From Lachnospiraceae bacterium (GTDB lineage Bacteria > Bacillota > Clostridia > Lachnospirales > Lachnospiraceae): a stretch of DNA of 64,000 nucleotides. Below, in pieces: positions 53,344-62,977 of the stretch (its first letter is position 1; the number at the start of each line of letters is the position of its first letter). The stretch covers positions 237,208 to 301,207 of the forward strand of contig CAJTBO010000003.1 of NCBI GenBank assembly GCA_910573755.1, written 5' to 3'. The translations under genes were made by a program, and so were the position numbers. The notes beneath the pieces were generated by a model. The model saw nothing but the letters and a program-made list of their open reading frames with translations, was not told the origin of the DNA and did no database searches.

Positions 53344-54198
53344 ATGATCATTACAAAGGATGCGATTGAATTAAGTCCGGAATTTCCGTTTTTGATCATG
53401 GATCAGATATTGTATGAAAAAGACAACAGGGAAGATACGTTCCACTGGCACAGTTATTGTGAGATCACCTACATCAAAAGGGGACATGGCTACTATTATG
53501 TAAACGGCGAAAAATATGAAGTCGGGGAAAAGGATCTGATCATTTTTAACAATGTGGAACTGCACGGCTGGTGGGTGCAGGCGGATTCAATGGAAGTGGA
53601 AGTTATGATCTTTCCCACGGAATTCGTATCGGTTCCGCTGACGGTATTTGACAATGATTACCTGAAACCGTTTCTGGAACGGGGCGGAAATTTTCGGAAT
53701 AAGATAGAAGCCGGGGAGGAAAACGCAGAGGAGATCATCAAGATCATCCGGGATATCGCGCAGGAGTGGGAGGAGAAAAATACAGGCTATCGTCTGATGA
53801 TAAAGGCGCAGGTACTCCGCATTCTGACGCTGCTGATCCGGTATTATCAGAAGGATGCGGAAAAAAAGAGCAATCTGCGGCTTACGGATAAGAAAAAATC
53901 AATGAGGCGTATTGAGGAAGCGCTCTATTATATCAACTCGCATTTTACGGAAAAAATATCTCTGGAGGAAGCGGCATCTGCCGCCTGTATGAGCCCGAAT
54001 TATTTCAGTTCCTATTTCAAAAAGGTGTCGCACTACGGGTTCAGCGAGTATGTGACAAAGCTGCGGCTGGAAAAGGTAAAGGAGATGGAAAAGACAACGG
54101 ATCTTACGATGTATGAGATTGCAATGGCGTGCGGTTTTTCCAATATGTCAAATTTTTACAGGCTGTATAAAAAATATGGAGACAGTGTAAGATCATAA
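53344..54198 (+). CDS. AraC-family regulator with cupin sensor domain
   Basis: A 284-residue transcription factor. The N-terminal cupin part (about 20-110) has HWHSYCEITYIKRGHGYYYVNG, a sugar/effector-binding form. The C-terminal double helix-turn-helix (about 185-284) includes ISLEEAASAACMSPNYFSSYFKKVSHYGFSEYVTKLRLEKVKE and TMYEIAMACGFSNMSNFYRLYKKYG (long stretches, divided at spaces in the original). Probably controls the following glycosidase gene, which starts 45 bases downstream. GGGGTGCGAAT precedes the ATG. Confidence 0.9.
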   Translation: MIITKDAIELSPEFPFLIMDQILYEKDNREDTFHWHSYCEITYIKRGHGYYYVNGEKYEVGEKDLIIFNNVELHGWWVQADSMEVEVMIFPTEFVSVPLTVFDNDYLKPFLERGGNFRNKIEAGEENAEEIIKIIRDIAQEWEEKNTGYRLMIKAQVLRILTLLIRYYQKDAEKKSNLRLTDKKKSMRRIEEALYYINSHFTEKISLEEAASAACMSPNYFSSYFKKVSHYGFSEYVTKLRLEKVKEMEKTTDLTMYEIAMACGFSNMSNFYRLYKKYGDSVRS

Positions 54199-54242
54199 TA
54201 TTTTTGTAAACTTTGGATCGGGATGATGAAAGGAAAAATGCT

Positions 54243-56693
54243 ATGAAATATGAAGCGGGAGAAAAAGGGCTTCGCCTGTGGGATGAAGCAGGGGAAGTAG
54301 AAATTGTGATAGAGGCAGTCAGGGAAGATATCATCCGTGTCAGGCAGGCACGCGAGAAAGTAAAGGATATGCCCTCTTTTCTTGTGGAGGAAAATATCCG
54401 GGAGAGGGAAAAGCCGGAGGCGGTGATCAGGGAGGAAGAAGGGAAGATTTTTCTGGGCCTGAAAAAACTGACTGCGGAAGTTTCCGCAGATACCGGTATC
54501 ATAACATGGAGGATGAGCGAAAGCGGAAAAAAACTGCTTACGGAGAACGGAAGAAGCCTTGTGGAAAAACCGGTTTATAAATATACCACAGGCGAAGAAG
54601 CACCTGTGATCGACAGGGTGAAAACGGTAGACGGAGAGCGGAATTTTATCAAAAATCTGAAAAAGGTGGAGGACCGGAAAGCTTACCGCGGAAAACTTAA
54701 TTTTCTATTTGACAAAGAAGAAAAAATTTACGGGCTTGGGCAGGCAGAAGAAGGGATTTACAATCTGCGGCATCATACGCAGTATTTATATCAGCATAAT
54801 ATGCGGATTCCGATGCCCATGTTTTACTCTGGCAACGGGTACGGAGTGTTTGTGGACTGTACAAGCCTGATGACGTTTACGGATGATGAAAACGGAAGCT
54901 ATCTGTTTCTGGATACCGTGGAACAGATTGATTATTATGTGATAGCGGGCTTATCTCCCGATGAGGTGATCGATGGTTTTCGTTTTCTGACGGGGAAAGC
55001 GGCGATGCTTCCGAAGTGGGCTTATGGATATATCCAGTCAAAAGAACAGTATTATACGGCAAAGGAACTGGAAGAGGTCATAGCGCGTTACCGTGCCCTT
55101 GAAGTGCCCATTGACTGTGTGGTGCAGGACTGGAACAGCTGGGAGCCCGGGAACTGGGGAGAAAAAATACTGGATCAGGAGCGTTACGGGGATATGGAGG
55201 CGTGCGCGGAGAGGATTCATCAGATGCACGCCCATACCATGATATCGGTATGGCCGAATATGAACAGCGGCGGAAAAAATCATACGGAATTGATGGAAAA
55301 CGGATGTATGCTGAACGACTACGCAACCTATGATGCATTTTCGGAAAAAGGGCGGAGTATATACTGGAGGCAGGCAAAGGAGGGGCTTTTTGATAAAGGC
55401 TTTGATTCCTGGTGGTGTGATTCCACGGAACCTTTTTCGGGGCCGGACTGGGGAGGAGAGGAAAAGAGGGAACCCTGGGAGCGGTATATGCTGGTCGGGG
55501 AGGAACACAAAAAATATCTGGATGCGGAAAGGGCAAATATCTATGCGCTGATGCATGCAAGGGGTATCTGTGAAAATCAGAGAAGAGATTGTGAAGAGAA
55601 GAGAGTACTGAATTTAACCCGCTCCGGTTATGCATCCGGACAAAAATACGGCGCCGTTTTGTGGTCGGGAGATATCACGGCAAGCTGGGAAACGATGAAA
55701 AGGCAGATAACGGAGGGGCTGAACATGGGGCTTTCCGGTTATCCTTACTGGACGTTGGATATCGGCGGCTTTTTTACAGTGCATGAAAACTGGCAGGGCA
55801 GAGGCTGCGGCTGCCATAATGATCCGACACCGAAATGGTTCTGGCGGGGAGATTATGAGGAAGGGGTAAAAGATGCCGGTTACCGGGAACTGTATGTAAG
55901 ATGGCTGGAAATGGGAACCTTTTTGCCAATGTTTCGTTCCCATGGAACCGATACGCCGAGAGAAATCTGGAATTTTGGAGAGAAGGGAACACCGTTTTAT
56001 GATGCCATTGAGAAGTTTATAAAGCTGCGCTATCAGCTTATGCCTTATATATATTCACTGGCAGGCGCGGTACGGCTGGAAAACGGAACGATCATGAGAA
56101 GCCTTTTCTTTGATTTTGGTGAAGATAAGAAGACCTATGACATAAAAGATGAATTTTTGTTCGGGAAGAATATTCTGGTCTGCCCGGTAACAGAGCCCAT
56201 GTACTATCTGGCGGGAAACAGGAGGATAGAAAAGGCGGACAGGAGCAGAACCTGCTATCTTCCGGCAGGAGCAGACTGGATAGATTTCTGGAGCGGAGAA
56301 TATTTTACAGGGGGCAGGGATATAGAAAGGCAGACTCCTCTGGACCGGATCCCGCTGTTCATAAAGGCGGGGACGATCCTTCCTGTGAAAGAAGGGATGC
56401 AGTATGCGGAGGATAAAGAAGGGGAACCGGTGATATTACATATTTTTCCGGGCAGTGACGGCAGTTTTACGTTATATGAGGATGAGGGAAACAATTACCG
56501 CTATGAACAGGGTGAGTATCTGACGATCTCCCTGAACTGGAAAGATAAAGAAAATATACTGTTTATCGGCGGACAAAAGGGAAGCTATCACGGCTCTTTT
56601 GCGGAGAGAGATTTTATCATAAGGATAAACGGACAAAAAGAAACCGTTGTCCGTTATCGGGGCGATGCGGTGGAGATAGGACTCAACCGATGA
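54243..56693 (+). CDS. Glycoside hydrolase family 31 (alpha-glucosidase/alpha-xylosidase-like)
   Basis: An 816-residue cytoplasmic enzyme. The family 31 (beta/alpha)8 barrel includes the nucleophile D393 in WWCDSTEP and the acid/base D570 in SHGTDTPRE; WSGDITASW and YPYWTLDIGGF are also family motifs. An N-terminal beta-sandwich of about 240 residues and a C-terminal beta domain with YEDEGNNYRYE are as usual. It releases alpha-linked glucose or xylose from oligosaccharides. The start at 54243 follows AAAGGAAAAATGCT; the reading from 54213 has no site. Its stop overlaps the end of the convergent YesN gene by 11 bases. Confidence 0.93.
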   Translation: MKYEAGEKGLRLWDEAGEVEIVIEAVREDIIRVRQAREKVKDMPSFLVEENIREREKPEAVIREEEGKIFLGLKKLTAEVSADTGIITWRMSESGKKLLTENGRSLVEKPVYKYTTGEEAPVIDRVKTVDGERNFIKNLKKVEDRKAYRGKLNFLFDKEEKIYGLGQAEEGIYNLRHHTQYLYQHNMRIPMPMFYSGNGYGVFVDCTSLMTFTDDENGSYLFLDTVEQIDYYVIAGLSPDEVIDGFRFLTGKAAMLPKWAYGYIQSKEQYYTAKELEEVIARYRALEVPIDCVVQDWNSWEPGNWGEKILDQERYGDMEACAERIHQMHAHTMISVWPNMNSGGKNHTELMENGCMLNDYATYDAFSEKGRSIYWRQAKEGLFDKGFDSWWCDSTEPFSGPDWGGEEKREPWERYMLVGEEHKKYLDAERANIYALMHARGICENQRRDCEEKRVLNLTRSGYASGQKYGAVLWSGDITASWETMKRQITEGLNMGLSGYPYWTLDIGGFFTVHENWQGRGCGCHNDPTPKWFWRGDYEEGVKDAGYRELYVRWLEMGTFLPMFRSHGTDTPREIWNFGEKGTPFYDAIEKFIKLRYQLMPYIYSLAGAVRLENGTIMRSLFFDFGEDKKTYDIKDEFLFGKNILVCPVTEPMYYLAGNRRIEKADRSRTCYLPAGADWIDFWSGEYFTGGRDIERQTPLDRIPLFIKAGTILPVKEGMQYAEDKEGEPVILHIFPGSDGSFTLYEDEGNNYRYEQGEYLTISLNWKDKENILFIGGQKGSYHGSFAERDFIIRINGQKETVVRYRGDAVEIGLNR

Positions 56694-57447
56694 TATTTTC
56701 CCCGTTTTCCCGATATTCCGCAGGAGAGACTTTGCAATACTTTTTAAAGATACGGCTGAAATATGCCTGATCGTGATATCCTACGGCATCCCCGATCTGC
56801 TTGATGGAGAGGGTAGGGTTATGCAGAAGAAGATGCTGGGCTTTCTGCATGCGGAGGTTGATCAGGTACTTGGAGGGGGAAGACTCATAGCGGGCAACAA
56901 ACAGCTTCGTCAGGTAACTGGAGGAGTAGTTCATGTTATAAGCGATCAGATTCAGATTGATATCCTCCATGTAATGACGGACCAGATATTCCTTCAGAAT
57001 ATCCGCGATCTGAGCAGGGGAATGGGCGGCGGTATCCTGATTGAAAATATCTTCGAGTGTACTCTGATTCAGCATATATTTTGTTTTCAGCTTATGAAGG
57101 GAAGCGTTCAGTTCTTCCGGATCGATCGGCTTTAAAAGATATTCAGCGGCCTGATATTTGATGGCGGATCTTGCGTATTCAAAGTCGGAATATCCGCTGG
57201 TAATGATAAAATCGATCTGGGGATACTGCTCCCTGACTTTTTTCAGAAGGGCGATACCATCCATAACAGGCATGCGGATATCACTGATCACAAGATCAGG
57301 ATTGGTCTTTTCGATCAGTTCGTATGCCTGAAATCCTGTCTGGGCAGTACCGGCTACGGAAAAGCCGGCGTCGGACTGCTCTACTTTTTTTACCAGATTT
57401 TGCAGCAGTAATTCTTCATCTTCGGCGATAATGCAGGAATATTTCAT
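56683..57447 (-). CDS. YesN-type response regulator (AraC output)
   Basis: A 254-residue regulator: receiver domain with E9-D10-E11, phosphoacceptor D56 in VISDIRMPVMDG and the KPIDPEEL lysine, then a C-terminal AraC helix-turn-helix (about 155-254) with LIAYNMNYSSSYLTKLF and SIKQIGDAVGYHDQAYFSRIFKKYCK. The start is placed at 57447 (MKYSCII) after AAAGGAGAATAAT; a much longer reading upstream is the opposite strand's kinase end. It pairs with the YesM-type kinase, stopping 20 bases earlier. Likely controls the ABC sugar transporter and possibly the glycosidase. Confidence 0.92.
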   Translation of the reverse strand: MKYSCIIAEDEELLLQNLVKKVEQSDAGFSVAGTAQTGFQAYELIEKTNPDLVISDIRMPVMDGIALLKKVREQYPQIDFIITSGYSDFEYARSAIKYQAAEYLLKPIDPEELNASLHKLKTKYMLNQSTLEDIFNQDTAAHSPAQIADILKEYLVRHYMEDINLNLIAYNMNYSSSYLTKLFVARYESSPSKYLINLRMQKAQHLLLHNPTLSIKQIGDAVGYHDQAYFSRIFKKYCKVSPAEYRENGENIIG

Positions 57448-57467
57448 ATTATTCTCCTTTTTTCTTT

Positions 57468-59288
57468 TTATACCGGATCGCTGCCGCCGGCAGTAAATTG
57501 CTGGCCGACAGAATAAAAACCGTGTCCTTCCGGGGTGTTTCCGTATTGAAAGATCATGCTTTCCTTTGCGTAAAATTTCCAGCGCAGATATACATTGACA
57601 ATGCCAAGCCCGTTGATATGCAGTTTGGGCATACCGGAATTTTCCGAAGCCGCTGCAATGTTTCGGGAAACCCTGAGGAGGGCTTCTTCGGAAAAACCGT
57701 TTCCGGAATCCGTAATATCGATCTGCCATTTGTCATGATATTTCTTTCCTGTAATGGAAAGGCTCCAGGGCGGCGTACAATCGGTGCCGTATTTGATGGC
57801 GTTTTCCACCAGCGGCTGGATCAGAAGCTTGGGGATAGGTATCTCCAGAATCTCCGGTGCGATGTCCAGCGTATAGTTAAGGCTGGATTGATAACGGATC
57901 TTAATGCAGTAGAGATATTTTTTCACATGCTCTATCTCTTCTCCAAGAGTGGTAACTGTGGTCTGGCCGTCCGTGATATAGCGCATGATCTGGGTCAGGT
58001 TGCGGCACAGCCTGATTACATCTTCGTTCTGGCCGTTTTCGCTGAGTACGATAATGCTGGAAAGGGTGTTATAGTAAAAATGCGGATTCGCCTGAGACTG
58101 CAGGGCGAGGTTCACAGCCCTGAATTCCTGCTGCTTGGATTCCAGCAGGTCGTTCATGGAGATTTTCAGCTTGTCATTCATATTCTGAAAAGCCTGATAA
58201 AGTTCTTCCAGCTCTATGAAAGTTGTATTATAGTTATCCGTTCTTTCCTCCCCCAGCGTATTAAGTTCAATCCGCTGAATAATGTGTTTCAGGTGCCTGA
58301 TAGGCCGTATCAGGATGCCGGAAAAATGGTAGGAGAGGTAAACGGCGGCGGCAAGCAATATGAAAAAAGCGAGCAAAGTCATATAAATTAAACGGTGAAG
58401 CGGCCTTAAAATTACTTTTTTCGGTTGAACCGAGATGTAGGTCCAGTTTGTATAGGCGGAATGTTCAAAACAGAAATATTCTTTTGTCTGGGTATTGTGG
58501 TTGTGGAAAGAACCGGAGCCGGATAAAAAACTATTCTGCTGCAGAGCCTGCGTGTAATAAATATGGGCGGCTTCTTTCTGCTCGCTGTCCCAGTCATAGG
58601 GAAAAAGTAAAACGCCTTCCTCATCAAAAACATAAACGGAGGCGGGATCGGTTTTTGTCCCCTTCTGATAGGATATAATGGATTTAAATACACTTTTACA
58701 GCGCTTTACAGTCTCGATCGCCCCTACGATCTGTCCGTACTGATTGGAATAGGCGCGGTAAAGAGAGATAAACCACTCGGAATATTTGGCGGATTTGGAG
58801 TAGGTATCCGTGGCATAGGGGCGGCCGATCATTTTCTTTCCGCCCAGAAGGAGCGTATCGTTGAACCAGGGAAGTTCACTGATAGTTACGGTAGTCATGG
58901 AAGTGATCATGCCCACCCGTGCCATTTTCCCTTCCAGAGAGTAAAAATTAATCTGGTCGGCTTTGATATCGGATCCGTTGATCGTCACAAATAAATCTGC
59001 AAGTTCTGAAAGATTATCATAGGACAGATCCGGTTCATGATCTTCGTCCAGCTTGCTCTGCATCAGGGAGCTGTAGTTGATATTTGCGGAGGTAAGGTCG
59101 ATATCCTTGATCACGGCGTCTGTCTGCGAGGCAAACGAAGCGTTCAAAGCGGACAACGAACTCAGTTCCCTCTCGATCAGGAGCTTTGACATATATTGAT
59201 AAAAGAAAATGGCAAATATCATCAGTACAAGAAAACTGACGAGTACATATGTAAAAAATAATGCTCTTTGAAATTTAATATGTTTCAT
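57468..59288 (-). CDS. YesM-type sensor histidine kinase
   Basis: A 606-residue membrane kinase. One helix at about 10-32, a large extracytoplasmic sensor domain (about 35-295) similar to those detecting sugars, a second helix (about 300-322) and HAMP (about 325-380). The phosphoacceptor is in QSQANPHFYYNTLSSII and the ATPase part ends in INGLGIVNVYLRWKFY. YesM/YesN pairs in gut Firmicutes respond to oligosaccharides. No strong ribosome site is visible before the ATG at 59288 (AAAGGTGC). It is divergent from the sugar-binding protein gene, with 205 bases between. Confidence 0.92.
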   Translation of the reverse strand: MKHIKFQRALFFTYVLVSFLVLMIFAIFFYQYMSKLLIERELSSLSALNASFASQTDAVIKDIDLTSANINYSSLMQSKLDEDHEPDLSYDNLSELADLFVTINGSDIKADQINFYSLEGKMARVGMITSMTTVTISELPWFNDTLLLGGKKMIGRPYATDTYSKSAKYSEWFISLYRAYSNQYGQIVGAIETVKRCKSVFKSIISYQKGTKTDPASVYVFDEEGVLLFPYDWDSEQKEAAHIYYTQALQQNSFLSGSGSFHNHNTQTKEYFCFEHSAYTNWTYISVQPKKVILRPLHRLIYMTLLAFFILLAAAVYLSYHFSGILIRPIRHLKHIIQRIELNTLGEERTDNYNTTFIELEELYQAFQNMNDKLKISMNDLLESKQQEFRAVNLALQSQANPHFYYNTLSSIIVLSENGQNEDVIRLCRNLTQIMRYITDGQTTVTTLGEEIEHVKKYLYCIKIRYQSSLNYTLDIAPEILEIPIPKLLIQPLVENAIKYGTDCTPPWSLSITGKKYHDKWQIDITDSGNGFSEEALLRVSRNIAAASENSGMPKLHINGLGIVNVYLRWKFYAKESMIFQYGNTPEGHGFYSVGQQFTAGGSDPV

Positions 59289-59493
59289 AAAAAAGCACCT
59301 TTGTTTTTCCCGCTTGATCTGTTTTTATACAATATTACCATGAAAAACGGGAATAAGAAACATAATTGTGAAAAAAGTACAAACAACAGGCACGAAAAGT
59401 GCATAGATTAATTCTTTTTGGACAGATAGAATAGAAATATAAAAAAAAGCCACGGGGATTTGGGCAATAATTAAAAAAGGAGGATTTTTCATT

Positions 59494-60882
59494 ATGAAAA
59501 ACAAAGTGTTGGCATTATTATTATGTCTGGGCATGACGGTTTCCCTGACCGCCTGCGGAGGAGATGCCGGAAGCGACGAATCCACAGCGGGGGGGCAGGA
59601 TAGTTCCGAAGCTGCCGGAGAAGCCGGGGAAGAGGCGACGGAGTCGGCAGGAAGCGATGATTTTGCCGGGGAGGAGCTGAGTATCATCGTATCCGCAGAC
59701 TGGATGAATGATTATTATGACGAGACGATCTCGCGTTTCGAGGATACATACAGTGTTACCGTGGATCTGCAGACGATCCCTGCGGATCAGTATTCCGATA
59801 TTCTGCAGTCCAAACTGGAGACGGGGACATGTACCGACGTATTCTGGATTCAGTCCAATCCGTTCGCGATCGCTTCTGTGATCGGAAATCCGGAGGAATA
59901 CTGTCTGGACTTTACAGGGGAGGCATGGGAGGGCATTATGCCGGAAGCGAGGCTTTCTTCCTGTAAGTATGAAGATAAATTATACGGCCTGCAGATCTGG
60001 CATAATTCGCCGGAGTACGTTATGGTCTACAATAAGTCCTTGTTTGAGGAGTTAAACCTGACGGTTCCGAAAACATATGCAGAACTTAAGAGCGTTTGTG
60101 AAAAGATCTATGCGGAAGGGATCACACCCTGGTTCATGCCCGGAGCGGACGGCTGGCAGCATCAGCTTGCGTTCTTCCAGATCGGCGGTGTTTATGAGGA
60201 GACAGATCCCGGCCTCTATGAAGCGCTGAATAATAATACGGCTGTTTTTGCGGGAAATGAAAAGATGCTGGAAGTGCTGGGACAGTTCAAGGAATTATCG
60301 GATGCGGGATATTTCGGGGAGGACTGGATCGGAACGGACAGTTCCAATATGGCGAATGAATTCGGGGACAGGACCTGCGCAATGGCAATGGCGAATTCTT
60401 CTTATGTAAAACAGATCAAGGACGAGACGGGAAGCGAAGACGAGTTTGGCATGTTCCTGATCCCTCTGGGAGATAACGATACATTCCCGACAAATCCGGC
60501 AGGCCCCACTATGTTCGGTTATGCCGGAACAGAGCATCCCGAACTGGTGAGAGAATGGTTCCGTTTTGTGACCACAACGGAAAGCTTGCAGGAAATTCTG
60601 GATAATTCCGGTAAATATACAAATCTGGATGTGACGGATGAAAATCTGGAACAGCACTGGCTGCCGGAAGAAGAGGAATTCATGAATACGGTGGATAAAT
60701 CCAAGATGCTGACACCGGTACTGCAGACCGGCACCAAGTATACAAATGACTACTGGATGGATTTCGGTGCAGATCTGATCGCTTACTGTCAGGGTACCAT
60801 GGATGCGGATACCGTGCTTGCGAATATGGATGCAAACAGAGCCGCAGGCGCTGCGACAGCAGGAGACGAGGCATGGCAGTAA
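59494..60882 (+). CDS. ABC transporter sugar-binding lipoprotein
   Basis: A 462-residue extracellular solute-binding protein, family 1. The signal peptide ends at a lipobox LTAC with the lipid-modified Cys21 and a flexible acidic linker (21-55). The core has ELSIIVSADWMNDYYDETISRFEDTY and VFWIQSNP, and DFGADLIAYCQGTMDADTVLANMD at the end, typical for oligosaccharide importers. AAAAAAGGAGGATTTTTC precedes ATG 59494. It is the first gene of the importer operon and likely expressed more highly than the permeases because of the hairpin after it. Confidence 0.94.
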   Translation: MKNKVLALLLCLGMTVSLTACGGDAGSDESTAGGQDSSEAAGEAGEEATESAGSDDFAGEELSIIVSADWMNDYYDETISRFEDTYSVTVDLQTIPADQYSDILQSKLETGTCTDVFWIQSNPFAIASVIGNPEEYCLDFTGEAWEGIMPEARLSSCKYEDKLYGLQIWHNSPEYVMVYNKSLFEELNLTVPKTYAELKSVCEKIYAEGITPWFMPGADGWQHQLAFFQIGGVYEETDPGLYEALNNNTAVFAGNEKMLEVLGQFKELSDAGYFGEDWIGTDSSNMANEFGDRTCAMAMANSSYVKQIKDETGSEDEFGMFLIPLGDNDTFPTNPAGPTMFGYAGTEHPELVREWFRFVTTTESLQEILDNSGKYTNLDVTDENLEQHWLPEEEEFMNTVDKSKMLTPVLQTGTKYTNDYWMDFGADLIAYCQGTMDADTVLANMDANRAAGAATAGDEAWQ

Positions 60883-60905
60883 TCTGAAACAGGGATGAAT
60901 TATTG

Positions 60906-60934
60906 AGAAGTACAGGAGTCCTTCCTGTACTTCT
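60906..60934 (+). terminator. Attenuator hairpin between binding protein and permease genes
   Basis: Perfect 12-bp stem AGAAGTACAGGA / TCCTGTACTTCT with a 5-base loop, followed by TTTCC. It probably lowers read-through into the permeases and protects the upstream mRNA, as is common in sugar ABC operons. Confidence 0.85.
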
Positions 60935-60960
60935 TTTCCGATAGGGAAGGGGAAGTGAAC

Positions 60961-61836
60961 GTGAATAAGAAAAAGATATATCCACAATGGTTTATTGTGC
61001 TGCCGCTTGTTATCTATGTGCTGTTTTTCCTGCTGCCCAGCATTTTGGGCGTGGGTTATTCCTTTACAGACTGGAGTTCCAAAAGCGCAAAGACGGGAAT
61101 CCACTTCGTAGGGTTAAAAAACTATATTGATATTTTTACATCCAACAAAAATTATGTGCAGGGTATTTTACATACATTGATGTTTACGGTTGTGTCCAAT
61201 ATCATCAAGCTGATCCCGGCGCTGTTTCTGGCGATATTATTGAATGAGAGCATAAAGTGCAGGGGCCTGTACCGGACGCTGTTTTATCTGCCGTCGATTC
61301 TGCCGTTTGTGATCATCGGACTTATCTTCAAGTCGATCTTGAATTATAATAACGGATTGTTGAATGCGGCGCTTGAATTCCTGCATCTCGGTTTTTTAAA
61401 ACAGAAGTGGCTCTCGGATCTGGGGGTGGTGTGGAAATCCATCTTCGCGGTGGATGCATGGCGCGGCGTCGGTTATGTTATGACGATCTTTATCGCCGGT
61501 TTAAGCGCGATCCCGAGTTCCTACTATGAGGCGGCGTCCATAGACGGCGCAAACTTCTGGCAGAAGCTGCGGATGATAACGCTTCCGATGTTAAAGGGCT
61601 CCATTATGATCAATCTGGTGTTCGGTATTACCTACGGGCTGAAAGTATTTGATATTATTTATGTACTCACCAACGGCGGGCCGGGACATGCGACGGAGGT
61701 GCTGACAACCTATTCATTCCAGCTTTATTCCACCGGGCAGTACGGCATGTCAACGGCAATGAATACCGTATTGCTGATCATTACGGCGATCATCGGAGTG
61801 GGAGTCGTAAAGATGATGAGCAGACAGGAGGGATAA
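60961..61836 (+). CDS. ABC sugar transporter permease, MalF/UgpA type
   Basis: A 291-residue integral membrane protein with six helices. The cytoplasmic EAA motif is YYEAASIDGANFWQKLRMITLPML near 180-205. It forms the translocation path with the next permease. The start is taken as the GTG at 60961, 8 bases after AGGGGAAG; GTG 60955 directly follows the site and is less likely. The last residues overlap no gene. Confidence 0.92.
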   Translation: MNKKKIYPQWFIVLPLVIYVLFFLLPSILGVGYSFTDWSSKSAKTGIHFVGLKNYIDIFTSNKNYVQGILHTLMFTVVSNIIKLIPALFLAILLNESIKCRGLYRTLFYLPSILPFVIIGLIFKSILNYNNGLLNAALEFLHLGFLKQKWLSDLGVVWKSIFAVDAWRGVGYVMTIFIAGLSAIPSSYYEAASIDGANFWQKLRMITLPMLKGSIMINLVFGITYGLKVFDIIYVLTNGGPGHATEVLTTYSFQLYSTGQYGMSTAMNTVLLIITAIIGVGVVKMMSRQEG

Positions 61837-61840
61837 GGAT

Positions 61841-62662
61841 ATGATGAAGAGAAGAATATCGGCGGTTTTAAAGCAGGCGGTCTGCATTCTGCTGAGCATT
61901 ATTGTTATCGCTCCTTTCTATATGGTTTTGATCAATTCCTTCAAGGGAAAGTCCGAGGCGGCGAGAATGAGCCTTTCTCTGCCCGCGGAATGGCTGTTCA
62001 GCAATTACGCGGAAGTGATTGAAAAGGCGAAATTGTGGCAGGGGCTTGGAAACAGCCTGCTGTATGCGCTGGTGTCGACTTTTATCGGTGTGATACTGAG
62101 CGCTATGGCGGCATTTGTATTGAGCAGGAATAAAATAAAACTGAATAAGTTTTTATACTTTTTCATATTGTGCGGACTGTTTTTCCCGATCAACTATGTC
62201 ACACTGATCAGGGTGCTGCAGTTCTTCCACTTAAATGATACAAGGATCGGCATCATCATTACCTTCACGGGAGCCATGATACCGTTCTGTGTCTTTACGA
62301 TCTACAATTTTATCTCTTCCGTACCGACAGAAATGGATGAGGCGGCGGTGATCGACGGTGCGGGGCCGCTGAGCCTGTTTTTCCGTATTATCGTGCCGAT
62401 GCTGAAACCCACAATGGTGACCTGCTTTATTTTGCAGTTCATGACGGTCTGGAGCGACTTTCTGACTCCTCTGTATCTCTCCAGCAAGAGCAAGATGTTC
62501 CCGATGACGATGTCGGTATATCAGTTCTTCGGTAAAAATAAAAACAGCTGGAATTATATTTTTGCGGATATCATCCTGACCTGTCTTCCGGTCATTATCG
62601 TATATCTGCTGGGGCAGAGATACATCATCGGCGGGCTTACGTCGGGCGCTGTAAAAGAATAG
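61841..62662 (+). CDS. ABC sugar transporter permease, MalG/UgpE type
   Basis: A 273-residue protein with six helices. The EAA loop is MDEAAVIDGAGPLSLFFRIIVPML near 168-190 and the tail RYIIGGLTSGAVKE is typical of the family. GGAGGGATAAGGAT precedes the ATG at 61841. The operon has no ATPase gene; an ATPase shared by several sugar importers (MsmK-like) elsewhere in the genome must serve it, by analogy with other Firmicutes. Confidence 0.92.
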   Translation: MMKRRISAVLKQAVCILLSIIVIAPFYMVLINSFKGKSEAARMSLSLPAEWLFSNYAEVIEKAKLWQGLGNSLLYALVSTFIGVILSAMAAFVLSRNKIKLNKFLYFFILCGLFFPINYVTLIRVLQFFHLNDTRIGIIITFTGAMIPFCVFTIYNFISSVPTEMDEAAVIDGAGPLSLFFRIIVPMLKPTMVTCFILQFMTVWSDFLTPLYLSSKSKMFPMTMSVYQFFGKNKNSWNYIFADIILTCLPVIIVYLLGQRYIIGGLTSGAVKE

Positions 62663-62687
62663 GGGAAATTAAGAGGGATACCAAGAT

Positions 62688-62727
62688 GGCATCTGATCTG
62701 CGGGATAAAAGATCGGATGCCGTTTTT
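62688..62727 (+). terminator. Terminator of the sugar importer operon
   Basis: 12-bp stem GGCATCTGATCT with one T-G pair against AGATCGGATGCC, then GTTTTT. It lies 25 bases after the last stop. Confidence 0.9.
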
Positions 62728-62977
62728 AATGTGATTCCGGCATAAAGGATTTATAATTTGGCGGATTGGAATTGTAAAATCACTGAAACCTGTTATACTG
62801 TTAAGCATAGACTATGAAACATATATTGTAAAAATATGGAATGGCAATGAAATTGAAAAATGATGATGCAGGAGTAGCAAGTTTGAAACTGAGAGGTAGC
62901 GGTTAGAGAGAAAGTGAATTGCGCCACAAACAAGCCATCATGTGGTGGCTTCGAAAAAATGAATATAGACACAACAC
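62728..62977. other. Gap between the sugar operon and the insertion sequence
   Basis: No gene seen in 250 bases. A small hairpin AAGCCA / TGGCTT at 62933-62952 lies near the end of the IS110-like gene and may be the end region of the insertion sequence; IS110 members lack clear terminal inverted repeats, so the exact edge cannot be set. Confidence 0.4.

Noticed and set aside
57498..58391. A 297-residue plus-strand reading frame
   Set aside because: Shadow of the YesM-type kinase; no start signal or family match.
59289..59493. Riboswitch upstream of the sugar-binding protein gene
   Set aside because: A-rich region without recognisable riboswitch core or terminator hairpin; it is simply a divergent promoter region.
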